From the NCBI GenBank assembly GCA_027100635.1, contig JAMOOQ010000038.1:1-64000 (forward strand): a stretch of 64,000 nucleotides of DNA, written 5' to 3'. The translations under genes and the position numbers were made by a program. Origin of the DNA: Campylobacteraceae bacterium (GTDB lineage Bacteria > Campylobacterota > Campylobacteria > Campylobacterales > Sulfurovaceae). The notes under the pieces are model-generated. The model had not been told where the DNA came from and searched no databases. It was given only the letters and a program-made list of their open reading frames with translations. This document shows, piece by piece, positions 9,201 to 19,658 of the stretch (within the stretch, counting starts at the first letter, position 1; every line of letters starts with the position of its first letter).

Positions 9201-11669
9201 TTAGTTACGAACACAACGAATAAAAGCTGTTTCGTCCTTATTATACCATCCATCAGAAGCTTTATAAAAATCAACAATCCAAGCTGTGGTATCTGAAATA
9301 GCTACAGTTGTAGAACTCCAATATATTTCAGAATAAGCATTTTGAAATGTATCACTTAAGGCTGGTGAATCTATTGATCTATCTGCAATTGTGTATAGTT
9401 CATTCAAGTTTGGTACTCTCCAATCATCATACCCATCAAGTTCTAAAATATCACAATAACTAATAGCATCTTCAAAGTTACCCTCTTGAGTTTCCTCGTT
9501 ATCTTCCCACTGTAAAGCTGTAATATTATCTGTTACAATATGAGCGTCTTTTGGTCTATAGAATGAACTATTAACTTCACTATTTCTGATACATTTTATA
9601 TTTTTACTAATATTTTTATTTGACCAATCATCAGTACCTGTAGAAAAATCAACTATCCAAGCTTTTTCTGAATTATTTGCAATAGATGATGAAGACCAAT
9701 AACCATCTTTTTCAATATTTTCAAAAACATCATCAAAAGTAAGCTCAGTTTTACTCTTATCTGTAAGCATTATAAGCTCTTCAATAGTTGGTAGTCTCCA
9801 ATCATCAAATTCTCCAAGTTCTAAGTTTTCACAATATGAAACTGCCGTATCACCACTAGTATCAAAATGTCTATATCCATCATAATTAATATCACTTAGC
9901 CAAGGTTTTTTAATTTTAATATTATCTTGCCACATAACACCAGAAGCGTTATGATATACTATTCCTGATTCTACATCCCTATTAAATGCTCTATCTTGAC
10001 CCTCTTTATAAAATCCATCATCAAGAGTAATATAGCTAGTTTGTTGTCCTGTTTGAAATGGTTTATTTGACTCAATAATAGTAATAGTAAATGGAGTTAA
10101 GCTTATGGTTTCTATCCCATCAGTTACACTAATGTTAATATCTGCATAAACTCCTACATCTGTACTTTCAGGAATACCTGAAAGTTCACCTGTAATACTA
10201 TTAATAGTAAGCCAAGATGGTAAATTTGTTGCACTAAAACTAAGAGTTGTGTTAATATCTTCATCTGTAGCAGTTGGAGTAAAGCTATATTTTATGCTTA
10301 TCGGTGATAAAGTTGATGGAGAACCAGAAATAATAGGGGCATCATTTGTATTAATTACCTCTATTTTAAACAAAGGATAATATACTCTTGCACCATTATT
10401 ATCCACTATAGATATATTAATATCTCCACTCAATCCAACATCTTCATTTTGAGGGATTCCTACTATCTCTCCTGTTGCAGGTTTTATAATTGCCCACTGT
10501 GGAAGATTTATAGCAGAAAATGTTAAAAAATCATACTCATCAATCTCTATTACATCAGGTATAAATCTATAGATAGCATCTTCTATCGCTTCTGTTAAAG
10601 GTTCACCTCTTACTATTGGAGCATCATTAACATTAATAACTGTAATATTAAAATCTCTAAATACAGAAGCTTTATTTCCATCTGTTACAACAATAGATAT
10701 TGGTCCATTGATACCTACATCATCATTTGTTGGCACTCCACTTAGTCTACCCATATTATCTATAGATAACCAATGAGGCAAATATCTTCCACCAAATTCT
10801 AATATATCATTCTCCTCGTTAATAATATCAAAAGTAAATTCATATAAAGAATCTTCATTAATAGTTAAAAGTGGATCTCCTGATAAAAGAGGTACATCAT
10901 TAATCTCCATAATCTCTAATGAAAAAATCAAAGATGAACTTATTGTTCCATCTGATACTAAAATAGTTATATCTTTATCTATTCCAATATCTTCCACCTT
11001 TGGAATACCACTCACCTCTCCTGTACTACTATTTATATCTAGCCAATCAGGAAAATTCATTCCCTTAAAAGTAAGAGTCTCATTTGCATCAATATCATTT
11101 GCAATAGGTTGAAACCTATATTCTATATCTTCATAAGCTTGTGGATGAGGAGTTCCTGTAATTGTGGGTGCATCATTTACATTTTGCACATCTATTCTAA
11201 ATGGAGCTAGTGATGATCTTTCATCACCGTCTGTAACACTAATAATAATCTTATTTGTTAAACCAATATCACCATTTGTTGGGATTCCACTAATTTGACC
11301 AGTTGCACCATTAAATTTAAGCCAAGTTGGTAAACCATTTACTGAATATCTTAAAATTATACTAGTTTGATGATTCACAGTTGGTGTAAATATATATTGT
11401 TCATTTTGTAGTATAACTTTGATAGGTTCACCTAATATTGTAAATCTATCTATAGCAACAACTTCTCTGCTATTAATATCTGTAATAATACTACTATTTA
11501 TTAAATCTGAACTATTTACATCTGAGATATTTGTATCCTCTGATGGTATATCTGTCGTTATCTCATCTGCTTTTTGTGACTGGGCTACTTCTTTATCTGC
11601 TGCTACACTACCACATGCTGATAATATAAAGAGTGATATTGAAATAGTCAAAAAGAATTTTAAATTCAT
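9201..11669 (-). CDS. Lipoprotein with putative-Ig/cadherin-like repeats and C-terminal DUF1566 (Lcl-type) domains
   Basis: Repeated LPxWLxINSxTGEISGIPxxxDVG units; C-terminus VMWQDN…GFDDWRLPTIEEL and ALQWEDN…GYDDWRVPNLNEL. Start placed at MNLKFFLTISISLFILSACGS (lipobox) behind AGGAG, not at the upstream ORF start 11720. Confidence 0.8.
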   Translation of the reverse strand: MNLKFFLTISISLFILSACGSVAADKEVAQSQKADEITTDIPSEDTNISDVNSSDLINSSIITDINSREVVAIDRFTILGEPIKVILQNEQYIFTPTVNHQTSIILRYSVNGLPTWLKFNGATGQISGIPTNGDIGLTNKIIISVTDGDERSSLAPFRIDVQNVNDAPTITGTPHPQAYEDIEYRFQPIANDIDANETLTFKGMNFPDWLDINSSTGEVSGIPKVEDIGIDKDITILVSDGTISSSLIFSLEIMEINDVPLLSGDPLLTINEDSLYEFTFDIINEENDILEFGGRYLPHWLSIDNMGRLSGVPTNDDVGINGPISIVVTDGNKASVFRDFNITVINVNDAPIVRGEPLTEAIEDAIYRFIPDVIEIDEYDFLTFSAINLPQWAIIKPATGEIVGIPQNEDVGLSGDINISIVDNNGARVYYPLFKIEVINTNDAPIISGSPSTLSPISIKYSFTPTATDEDINTTLSFSATNLPSWLTINSITGELSGIPESTDVGVYADINISVTDGIETISLTPFTITIIESNKPFQTGQQTSYITLDDGFYKEGQDRAFNRDVESGIVYHNASGVMWQDNIKIKKPWLSDINYDGYRHFDTSGDTAVSYCENLELGEFDDWRLPTIEELIMLTDKSKTELTFDDVFENIEKDGYWSSSSIANNSEKAWIVDFSTGTDDWSNKNISKNIKCIRNSEVNSSFYRPKDAHIVTDNITALQWEDNEETQEGNFEDAISYCDILELDGYDDWRVPNLNELYTIADRSIDSPALSDTFQNAYSEIYWSSTTVAISDTTAWIVDFYKASDGWYNKDETAFIRCVRN

Positions 11670-11898
11670 TATAATTTCTCCTGATTTTTGTGTTAATTTG
11701 TGTAAAATTGATTGTAACATTAATAGACTTTAGTTTTTATAATTCTATTAACTGTTGATTAATCAATGTTATATATAATTTTTGTCTAGGAAGTATCTTA
11801 TAGACTTGCCTAAGGAAAATAAATATTAAACTGTTACAAATATAGGACACACAACTCATCCCACTCCTTGTTTCTATACTCTATATTTGGCAGTTTTA

Positions 11899-11924
11899 CT
11901 ATAAGAGTATTTTTACTCTTATAG
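11899..11924 (-). terminator. Hairpin downstream of ftsY
   Basis: Perfect inverted repeat CTATAAGAGTA-TTTT-TACTCTTATAG immediately 3' of the ftsY stop. Confidence 0.65.
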
Positions 11925-11926
11925 AT

Positions 11927-12796
11927 TTATATAAAGATTTCATCTAAAATAGTATTCACATAAGCATTTGCTTTAAATTCAATTAAATCATCAGGTTGTT
12001 CACCTACTCCAATATATAATATTGGCATTTTTAATTCATATGCAATAGTCAAGATAGAACCACCTTTTGCTGTTCCATCAAGCTTAGTAATAATAATACC
12101 GTCAATTCCAACCATATCATCAAAAGCTTTTGCTTGATTTATAGAGGAGCTACCTTGTGTTCCATCTAAGATAAGAAGTTTACGATTTGGAGCAGTAGGA
12201 AGTGCTTTTGTAGCTATTCTTATCATCTTTTCTAATTCACCTGATAGATTAGTTTGAGTATGAAGTCTTCCTGCTGTATCAATAATAACATTATCAATAC
12301 CTTTTGCAACTGCTGATGATATTGTGTCATAAACAACTGCTGATGGATCATGTCCTTGTTGAGTTGATACAATAGGGATATTTAATATATTCGCCCAACG
12401 AGTTAGTTGCTCTATTGCAGCGGCTCTAAATGTATCACCTGCACCTAAAATAACTTTTTTATCTTGCTTTAAATATCTATTTGCTAATTTAGATATAGTA
12501 GTTGTTTTTCCAGCTCCATTAACACCAATAATCATCTCTACAAATGGTTTTATATTTGAATTCTTAGAATCTACATCATATTGAAATATAGATATTAGTG
12601 AGTTAAATGCCTGAACCCTATTTATCTTTTTGCTAGGTAAAGAATCAATTAATTTTTCAACTAATTCATAATTTACATCTGATTCAAGAAGAATATCTTC
12701 AAATTCATCTTTTGTAATCTCTTTTTTCTTTCTAGGAACTACCTCTTTGATAGCTTCTGTTGTTTTAAATAGTGCTTTTTTTATAAAATAAAACAT
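11927..12796 (-). CDS. ftsY: Signal recognition particle receptor FtsY
   Basis: [45 protein letters not shown]. Confidence 0.95.
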   Translation of the reverse strand: MFYFIKKALFKTTEAIKEVVPRKKKEITKDEFEDILLESDVNYELVEKLIDSLPSKKINRVQAFNSLISIFQYDVDSKNSNIKPFVEMIIGVNGAGKTTTISKLANRYLKQDKKVILGAGDTFRAAAIEQLTRWANILNIPIVSTQQGHDPSAVVYDTISSAVAKGIDNVIIDTAGRLHTQTNLSGELEKMIRIATKALPTAPNRKLLILDGTQGSSSINQAKAFDDMVGIDGIIITKLDGTAKGGSILTIAYELKMPILYIGVGEQPDDLIEFKANAYVNTILDEIFI

Positions 12797-12807
12797 CTTA
12801 CCTCTTT

Positions 12808-13455
12808 TTAATTATTTTTTGACTCAAGTATTTGTAAAATATCACTCTCCATCATCTCTATTGGAACAGCTCCCTCATAGTGTATATAATATTTATCATT
12901 TTGATACATTATAGCGAGAGGTAGTCTTAATTTATCTATCTTTAGTTTCTCTTTTAAAATTAATATTATTTGATTATTATTCTCTTGATCATTTGATAAA
13001 AAAAAATTAACATTATTTTTCTTTTTAAACTCTTTAAGATCATTATTACTTATATCCTCATTTACCACTAATCCTATTATAGAGATATATTTTTTATACT
13101 TATTTTGCAAATCAGAAAGATATGGGGTTTGCCCAACACAAGGGGAACACCAACTAGCAAAAAAGTTTAAGATAACTATAGGTTTATCTATATTTTCAAA
13201 ATCTATTTTTTTATCTTCTATCTTAATTGATTGCTTTATATTATTTGTAGAATCAGAAAGTATAAAATCTTTTTTTATCTCTTTAATAATAGGTTTAGCA
13301 ACAAGATTACGATCCTCTTCTTTTATAGGTTCTACTGGTAAAAGTTCTGTATCTATAATCTCTTTTGTAATATCTTTATTTTCTGAATCATTGTCATCAC
13401 TACAAGACGTAATAAATAATATAATAAATAAAGGTACAAGCAAATATATCCTCAT
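12808..13455 (-). CDS. TlpA/ResA-like thioredoxin-fold lipoprotein
   Basis: Lipobox-like N-terminus ([12 protein letters not shown]); [23 protein letters not shown]. Confidence 0.85.
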   Translation of the reverse strand: MRIYLLVPLFIILFITSCSDDNDSENKDITKEIIDTELLPVEPIKEEDRNLVAKPIIKEIKKDFILSDSTNNIKQSIKIEDKKIDFENIDKPIVILNFFASWCSPCVGQTPYLSDLQNKYKKYISIIGLVVNEDISNNDLKEFKKKNNVNFFLSNDQENNNQIILILKEKLKIDKLRLPLAIMYQNDKYYIHYEGAVPIEMMESDILQILESKNN

Positions 13456-13513
13456 TAAATTCCTTTTTAAGTAAATTTATGAGATTATATCTAAAGTATC
13501 TTTAGGAGAGAAA

Positions 13514-14089
13514 ATGAAAGAGAAAAATAATTTTAGAAAATCTTCAATTAAACGATTAAAAAAAATATCTAATACTAAAATGAAATACAAAATAGACAAA
13601 GATATTACTAAAAAATTAAAAGATGAAATCAAGCGTAATAATGCTAAAAATATTATGTTATATATACCTCTTGATATAGAAGTTAATATAATGTTACTGA
13701 TAAAAGAGTTAAGAGCTAAAAAAAAAATAATTTTTGTCCCATTTATGGAAAGTAAAAGTTTTAGGTTGGTAAAATATAGATTACCATTAAAAAATAAACA
13801 ATTTGGTGTAAGAGAACCTAAAAGTTCAAGAGTATATAAAAAAATAAAGATAGATTTATCTATTGTTCCTATTGTTGCCACTGATTCTACTTTAAGAAGA
13901 GTTGGTTTTGGTAAAGGGATGTATGATAGATTTTTTGCTATATATAAAAAAGATATAAAAAGAACAATCTTTGTTATGAGAAGTTTATGCTTTTCTAAAA
14001 ATATTATTACAAATAGTTATGATATAAAATGTGATATTCTGATAACAAAAGAGGGAATTAAAAAAAGAAGATATAATAGAGTTCTTTAA
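13514..14089 (+). CDS. 5-formyltetrahydrofolate cyclo-ligase family protein
   Basis: IVPIVATDSTLRRVGFGKGMYDRFF motif; located upstream of rny. Confidence 0.8.
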   Translation: MKEKNNFRKSSIKRLKKISNTKMKYKIDKDITKKLKDEIKRNNAKNIMLYIPLDIEVNIMLLIKELRAKKKIIFVPFMESKSFRLVKYRLPLKNKQFGVREPKSSRVYKKIKIDLSIVPIVATDSTLRRVGFGKGMYDRFFAIYKKDIKRTIFVMRSLCFSKNIITNSYDIKCDILITKEGIKKRRYNRVL

Positions 14090-14092
14090 AAA

Positions 14093-14186
14093 TTAGATTC
14101 TGAATTAAATTCAGAATGACAAATAACCGTCATATCAAATTTAGAATGACAAACAACCGTCATACTCAGCTTGACTGGGTATCTAG
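14093..14186. repeat. Palindromic intergenic repeat cluster (family 1)
   Basis: TTAGATTCTGAATTAAATTCAGAATGACAAATAACCGTCAT…CAACCGTCATACTCAGCTTGACTGGGTATCTA. Confidence 0.8.
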
Positions 14187-14235
14187 ACTAGAAATGAATT
14201 TTAAAAGAAAATATAATAAAAAATTAAGGGCATAG

Positions 14236-15759
14236 ATGTTGAGTATAATAGGTGTTGGTGCAATATCTGCACTATTTGGAGTAGGGGTATCTTATCTGTT
14301 GATAAAAAAAGAAAATAATAAACAGATAGATTTTTTTATACTAGAAGGAAAAGCAAAAGCAAGCGCAATAGAGTTTGAGGCAAAAAAAATGCTTCAAAAT
14401 GCAGAGGTAAAGATAAGAGAGGATAAGTTAAAATTAGAGAAAAATTTTCAAAGAAGAATTAATTCTGTAGAAACCAAGAAACTAGAATTTTTAAAGCAAA
14501 AGAAGATATTTAAAATAGAGAAGAGTGCATTAGAGAATGATAGAAAAAGGGTATTAGAAAAAGAGAATAATCTATCTAATTTAACTTTAAAAGCTGAAGA
14601 ATATATTGATGAAATAATTGAAAAATTGTCTGATGTTGCTTCTATGACAAAAGAGGAAGCAAAACGATATATTTTAGAAAAAGTTGAGATACAAAGTAAA
14701 GCTGATATTGCATCTATTGTAAGAAAATATGAAAAACTTGCAAGAGAGGAGTCTGAAAAAAAGGCAAATTATATTTTAGCACAAGCTACAACAAGATTTG
14801 CAGGTGATTTTGCAGGTGAAAGACTTATTAATATTGTAACTCTTCCAAGTGATGAACATAAAGGGAGAATTATAGGTAAAGAGGGACGAAATATCCGTTC
14901 TTTAGAAACTATTCTTGGGGTTGATATTATTATTGATGAAGCACCTGGAGTTATTATTGTTAGTAGTTTTAATTTATATAGACGTGCCATTGCAACAAGA
15001 GTAATTGAGCTTTTAATTAATGATGGCAGGATTCATCCAGCAAGAATAGAAGAGATTTATGCCAAAGTATCTAATGAATTTGAAGATAAGATATATGAAG
15101 AGGGTGAGAATATTCTAATTGATTTAGGACTTTTCCCTATGGCAGAAGAGTTGGTAAAACTTTTAGGAAAACTAAAATATAGAGCTAGTTATGGGCAAAA
15201 TGCTTTGGCTCATACCCTTGAAGTTGCTAAACTTGCTAGTATTATGACAGCAGAGATGGGTGGAGATGAAAAATTGGCTCTTCGTGCAGGATTACTTCAT
15301 GATATTGGAAAAGCATTAACTCAAGAGAGTGGTGGTTCTCATGTGGAAATTGGTGCAAGATTATGTAAAAAATATAAAGAACACCCAACAGTAATTAATG
15401 CTATTTATGCTCATCATGGTCATGAAGAACCTGATAGTGTGGAGTCTGCTTCTGTTTGTGCTGCTGATGCTCTAAGTGCCGCAAGACCTGGGGCAAGACG
15501 AGAAGTACTGGAAAACTTTACAAAAAGAATAACAGAGATAGAGAATATCGCATTAAATAAATCAGGTGTGATTAGTGCTTATGCAATAAATGCAGGAAGA
15601 GAGATTCGTGTAATTGTAAATTCTTATAAAATAAGTGATAATGAATCTGTAATGATAAGCAAAGAGATAGCAAAAGAGATAGAAGAAAAAATAAGTTATC
15701 CTGGTGAGATAAAAGTAAATGTTATTAGAGAACTGAGAACTACAAGTTTTGCAAAATAG
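14236..15759 (+). CDS. rny: Ribonuclease Y
   Basis: N-terminal TM, coiled coil, KH domain (GRIIGKEGRNIRSLETILGVDIIIDEAPG), HD domain (RAGLLHDIGKAL). Confidence 0.95.
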   Translation: MLSIIGVGAISALFGVGVSYLLIKKENNKQIDFFILEGKAKASAIEFEAKKMLQNAEVKIREDKLKLEKNFQRRINSVETKKLEFLKQKKIFKIEKSALENDRKRVLEKENNLSNLTLKAEEYIDEIIEKLSDVASMTKEEAKRYILEKVEIQSKADIASIVRKYEKLAREESEKKANYILAQATTRFAGDFAGERLINIVTLPSDEHKGRIIGKEGRNIRSLETILGVDIIIDEAPGVIIVSSFNLYRRAIATRVIELLINDGRIHPARIEEIYAKVSNEFEDKIYEEGENILIDLGLFPMAEELVKLLGKLKYRASYGQNALAHTLEVAKLASIMTAEMGGDEKLALRAGLLHDIGKALTQESGGSHVEIGARLCKKYKEHPTVINAIYAHHGHEEPDSVESASVCAADALSAARPGARREVLENFTKRITEIENIALNKSGVISAYAINAGREIRVIVNSYKISDNESVMISKEIAKEIEEKISYPGEIKVNVIRELRTTSFAK

Positions 15760-15790
15760 ATGTAAATCAAATTTAAAAGGAGTTTAATAT

Positions 15791-16090
15791 ATGGAAAAAG
15801 AGTTTATTGGTATGAAAGCCTATGTAAGAATGGAAGAGCGATATGAGGGGCTTAATATCCTTTTTGAAAGTAATGACGAAGAGAAAAATAAGGTATGTAA
15901 AGCTATTGATGAAGTGAAAAAAGAGACTGGATTAACACCATTTATTTTTGATAAAATATCTAATGATAGAACTGATATTCAAGCGATTTATATTGAATTT
16001 CATGATGATGTGCATAGAACAGGTGGTGATTTTTTTGAAAAAGTGCTTTGTAAATTAGGGATAGAAAAATGTGAGGATGAATTATCATGA
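15791..16090 (+). CDS. Conserved hypothetical protein
   Basis: 99-aa ORF with good context; 3' end overlaps the start of the next CDS by 4 nt. Confidence 0.65.
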   Translation: MEKEFIGMKAYVRMEERYEGLNILFESNDEEKNKVCKAIDEVKKETGLTPFIFDKISNDRTDIQAIYIEFHDDVHRTGGDFFEKVLCKLGIEKCEDELS

Positions 16091-16626
16091 AAAAAGTATT
16101 AGCAGTTACAGTAGTTTTAATGGCTTTAATGTCGTCTTTGTTTGCAAATGACAAAGATGTTACAGTTGTATTTGAAACAAATTTAGGTAAAGTTGAGTTA
16201 AAGATGTTTCCAAAAATTGCACCAAAAACAGTAGAAAATTTTACAACTCATGTAAAAAATGGTTACTATAATGGTTTAATATTTCACAGAATTATTGCTG
16301 GATTTATGATTCAAGGTGGAGACCCAACAGGAACAGGACGAGGTGGAGAGTCTATTTGGAAAAAGAAATTTGAAGATGAATTTGCTCCGAATGTAGTATT
16401 TGATAGACCATATATTTTAGCAATGGCAAACTCAGGAAGAAATACAAATGGTAGTCAATTTTTTATCACTCTTGCACCAACTCCACATTTAAACGGTATG
16501 CATACAATTTTTGGTGAAGTAAGTGCTGGTAAAGATATAATTAGAAAATTAGGTGCTGTTACAACAGGAGCTATGGATAGACCTATGTTTGAACAAAAAA
16601 TTATCAAAGCTTATATTAAAAAGTAG
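16087..16626 (+). CDS. Peptidyl-prolyl cis-trans isomerase, cyclophilin type, with signal peptide
   Basis: FHRIIAGFMIQGGDPTGTGRGG, ANSGRNTNGSQFFITL, HTIFGEV; N-terminal MKKVLAVTVVLMALMSSLFA. Confidence 0.93.
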   Translation: MKKVLAVTVVLMALMSSLFANDKDVTVVFETNLGKVELKMFPKIAPKTVENFTTHVKNGYYNGLIFHRIIAGFMIQGGDPTGTGRGGESIWKKKFEDEFAPNVVFDRPYILAMANSGRNTNGSQFFITLAPTPHLNGMHTIFGEVSAGKDIIRKLGAVTTGAMDRPMFEQKIIKAYIKK

Positions 16627-16635
16627 AAACTCAAA

Positions 16636-17544
16636 TTGGATTTAAATAAAATAAGAGCCGAGCGACAAGAGTGGCTCGGCTGGAAGAATATAATACAGAG
16701 ACAAAATGCAATTTCAAATTTATCCCACTTTGATAATATAGATATTAATTTTAATGATACAATAGAGATTAATATCCCATCTGCAACTTCAAAAGAGATA
16801 AATAATATTGAAGAGTTAGCTAAAGAACATATCCCTTGGAGAAAAGGACCATTTAAAATAAATTCACTTTTAATTGATACAGAGTGGAAAAGCTATATTA
16901 AATATAATCTTTTAGAGCCTTATTTTAATATAAATAATAAGATTGTTGGTGATATTGGATGTAATAATGGATATTATTTGTTTAGAATGCTTAAAAATAA
17001 CCCTAAAAGATTAGTTGGATTTGACCCCTCTGCAATCTTTTATTCTCAATTTCAGTTTATTAATCATTTTGTTAAAAGTGATATTATTTATGAGATGCTT
17101 GGAGTTGAACATATTGAATATTACGAGCATAAATTTGATATTCTATTTTGTTTGGGAGTTTTATATCATAGAAGTGACCCAATTGCAATGTTAAAATCTT
17201 TATATAACGCTCTTAATAAAAATGGTGAACTTATTTTAGATACATTTATGATTGATGGAGATGAAGAGATTGCATTAACTCCAAATAAAAGATATTCTAA
17301 AATTCCGAATATATATTTTATCCCAACAATCCCTGCACTTATTAATTGGTGTAAAAGAGCAGGTTTTAGCTCTGTTGAAGTGCTTGAAACAATGGTAACA
17401 GATAGCTCAGAACAAAGATCCACAAAATGGGTTTATGAACAAAGCTTAGAAGATTTTCTTGACCCTAACGACAGAACTAAAACAATTGAGGGTTATCCTG
17501 CTCCCAAACGAGTATATATTAAGGCATTCAAAGGTGTAAAATAA
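16636..17544 (+). CDS. cmoB: tRNA U34 carboxymethyltransferase CmoB (TTG start)
   Basis: RxEWLGWKNIIQRQNAI, HIPWRKGPF, VGDIGCNNGYYLFRML, SSEQRSTKWVYEQSLEDFLDPND. Confidence 0.9.
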   Translation: MDLNKIRAERQEWLGWKNIIQRQNAISNLSHFDNIDINFNDTIEINIPSATSKEINNIEELAKEHIPWRKGPFKINSLLIDTEWKSYIKYNLLEPYFNINNKIVGDIGCNNGYYLFRMLKNNPKRLVGFDPSAIFYSQFQFINHFVKSDIIYEMLGVEHIEYYEHKFDILFCLGVLYHRSDPIAMLKSLYNALNKNGELILDTFMIDGDEEIALTPNKRYSKIPNIYFIPTIPALINWCKRAGFSSVEVLETMVTDSSEQRSTKWVYEQSLEDFLDPNDRTKTIEGYPAPKRVYIKAFKGVK

Positions 17545-17570
17545 CAATAGACTTTTTTCAAAACTTATTT

Positions 17571-17698
17571 TTAGATTCCGTGTCAAGCACGGAATGACAA
17601 ACATTAGGCACGGAATGACAAACATCAAGCACGGAATGACAAACATTAGGCACGGAATGACACAAACAATCGTCATACTCAGCTTGACTGGGTATCTA
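17571..17698. repeat. Palindromic intergenic repeat cluster (family 1) with a tandem 21-bp array
   Basis: Four tandem 21-bp units from 17584 to ~17665 alternating CAAGCACGGAATGACAAACAT / TAGGCACGGAATGACAAACAT, ending in GTCATACTCAGCTTGACTGGGTATCTA. Confidence 0.88.
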
Positions 17699-17707
17699 CT
17701 CTAATAG

Positions 17708-18583
17708 TTAAGGCTTTTGTCTTTTGGGTACATTTGATTTAAAAATTACATCTCTAGGATTTCTTGATATATTATCAATATTATATATCAACTCTTGAAA
17801 AGAAAATGAGAGTTCATTTATATCAATTTTGATTGGTTCAATTATATCTTTAAAATTATAATCACCTCTTCTTACTGTTTTTTTAACCTCTCTTAATAAT
17901 GAATATAACTCTTTAATTGTTGGTTTAAAGCTTTTCACCAATTCTTGTGAAGATGAGTCAAAATTTGTAAGAGTTTTATTTATATCTAAAATGGTTTCAA
18001 TTAGCGTATCTTCTAAAAGTATAGTTTTTTGTGCAATGATTTTGCTATCAAGAAGTATATTCTCAATTGAATCTAAATTTGTAGAGGATAATAATTTATT
18101 ACTTTTATCTAGAAATTGCAAAACTTCACTGTGTAGAATATTAATATTATCTTCAAATGATAACATCATTGATGGAATATTCTTAATTACAGAGATATTA
18201 TTATCAGATGTTGTCAGATTTAATGCACTATTACTACCGCCTGTAATTTCAATATAAGATAATCCTGTAATCCCAAGAGGTTTGATGATTGTTATCATAT
18301 CTTCTTTTATTGGTGTATTTTGCTTTATTTTAAGAGTTAATATCACCTTTTCTATATCTTTTGAATCTATATAAATATCACTAATAGAACCAACATTTAT
18401 ACCTTTTAATTTTACATTAGAATCAATAGAAAGCCCACCTACTGATTCATTTATATATGTTTTATAATATTTAAACTCATCTTTCAAACCTTTTTTAGTA
18501 AGCCAAAATATAAAAAATAAAGATGCAATAATAAAACTTAATACAAATATACCAACTATCGTATAATTTACTTTACTATACAT
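17708..18583 (-). CDS. MlaD/MCE-family protein (phospholipid transport substrate-binding component)
   Basis: N-terminal TM, then GLSIDSNVKLKGINVGSISDIYID and PLGITGLSYIEITGG (MCE core). Confidence 0.85.
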   Translation of the reverse strand: MYSKVNYTIVGIFVLSFIIASLFFIFWLTKKGLKDEFKYYKTYINESVGGLSIDSNVKLKGINVGSISDIYIDSKDIEKVILTLKIKQNTPIKEDMITIIKPLGITGLSYIEITGGSNSALNLTTSDNNISVIKNIPSMMLSFEDNINILHSEVLQFLDKSNKLLSSTNLDSIENILLDSKIIAQKTILLEDTLIETILDINKTLTNFDSSSQELVKSFKPTIKELYSLLREVKKTVRRGDYNFKDIIEPIKIDINELSFSFQELIYNIDNISRNPRDVIFKSNVPKRQKP

Positions 18584-18616
18584 CCTCTTCCTTTTGCAAT
18601 CAAATTAAGTACCAAA

Positions 18617-19414
18617 TTAAGTACCGTGTATTGAATTTCCACTTTTGTAACTTTCTAAAATAATTTTAGAAATAGCAGAATTACTTAATTCTAAATATTT
18701 TGCTATTTCAGTCTGTTTATAACCATCTTCAACAGCATTGATTATAGCATTATTACGTTGTTGTTTGGTTTTAGATTTATTAAAATACTCTTGTAAAGTC
18801 TTAGTTTTTTCATATTTATAACCATACTCTGTCTGAATTGGTTTTTTATTTTGTCTTATTTCTAGTTCTTTGAGTTCTTTTTTACTTAATCTCATCTCTA
18901 AATGCTCTTGTATTCCTTCATACTCTATTTCACTTTTTAGTTTTGAATGTTTAGCACACTCTATTATTTCTTGATTGGTAGTAAGGATGGTTGCTAATAG
19001 TGTAAATGGATACTCTCCCACTCTTTTACTCTTTTTTGCTTTAATGGGATTTTGTTCAATATATCTAAAGAGGTCATAAAGGTATTCTTCATCATTAATA
19101 TACCAAGAACTATATCTTCCTTGCCACAAATAGCCAGAGCATTTATATTTTTTATTGAAATATTTAGCGTAATTGCCATTGATTTGTCTCATAAATAGCG
19201 AAAGATTTTCACTTATTGTTTCAATTAATAGATGATAATGATTATCCATCAAGCAGTAATCATGGATATTAACTTTATATATTTTACATGCTTTACACAC
19301 TATCTCTAAAAACTTCTTTTTATCTTCATCTGATTTATAGACATTATTTCTTTTTATTCCTCTATTAATAATATGATGAAACCCTGCCAAGTCTATTCGT
19401 GGTCTTCTTCCCAT
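18617..19414 (-). CDS. REP-associated tyrosine transposase (RAYT, Y1/HUH family)
   Basis: RPRIDLAGFHHIINRGI, YCLMDNHYHLLIET (HUH), NGNYAKYFNKKYKCSGYLWQGRYSSW, YLYDLFRYIEQNPIKA. Confidence 0.9.
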   Translation of the reverse strand: MGRRPRIDLAGFHHIINRGIKRNNVYKSDEDKKKFLEIVCKACKIYKVNIHDYCLMDNHYHLLIETISENLSLFMRQINGNYAKYFNKKYKCSGYLWQGRYSSWYINDEEYLYDLFRYIEQNPIKAKKSKRVGEYPFTLLATILTTNQEIIECAKHSKLKSEIEYEGIQEHLEMRLSKKELKELEIRQNKKPIQTEYGYKYEKTKTLQEYFNKSKTKQQRNNAIINAVEDGYKQTEIAKYLELSNSAISKIILESYKSGNSIHGT

Positions 19415-19485
19415 TTTTTATCCTAGATTATGATTATCTTTGTAGTATTATATCATAAAAAATGGAAATTCAATACACGGTACTT
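18619..19485. mobile_element. RAYT-containing element bounded by a perfect 23-bp inverted repeat
   Basis: AAGTACCGTGTATTGAATTTCCA at 18619-18641 and its exact reverse complement TGGAAATTCAATACACGGTACTT at 19463-19485. Confidence 0.75.
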
Positions 19486-19658
19486 AAAAGTTTTGTTCAA
19501 TTATAGGTGCTATACAGTTTACTAATGTTATGATTTCTTTCATGGGATAACTTTTTGTTTTATTAATTTAAAATTATACTGTTATTCCATGCTTTTTGCC
19601 AAATTTTTTGGCTAAGGTATTGAAGTAAGTACCTAATTAATATTAATGGAGTTAACAG

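Noticed and set aside
17584-17665. Regular tandem array considered as a CRISPR
   Set aside because: Units are directly adjacent with no spacers and are halves of a dispersed palindrome; no cas genes nearby.
17446-17676. 76-aa minus-strand ORF with repeated VIPCLMF
   Set aside because: Read-through of the 21-bp tandem array; overlaps the cmoB 3' end; no coding signal.
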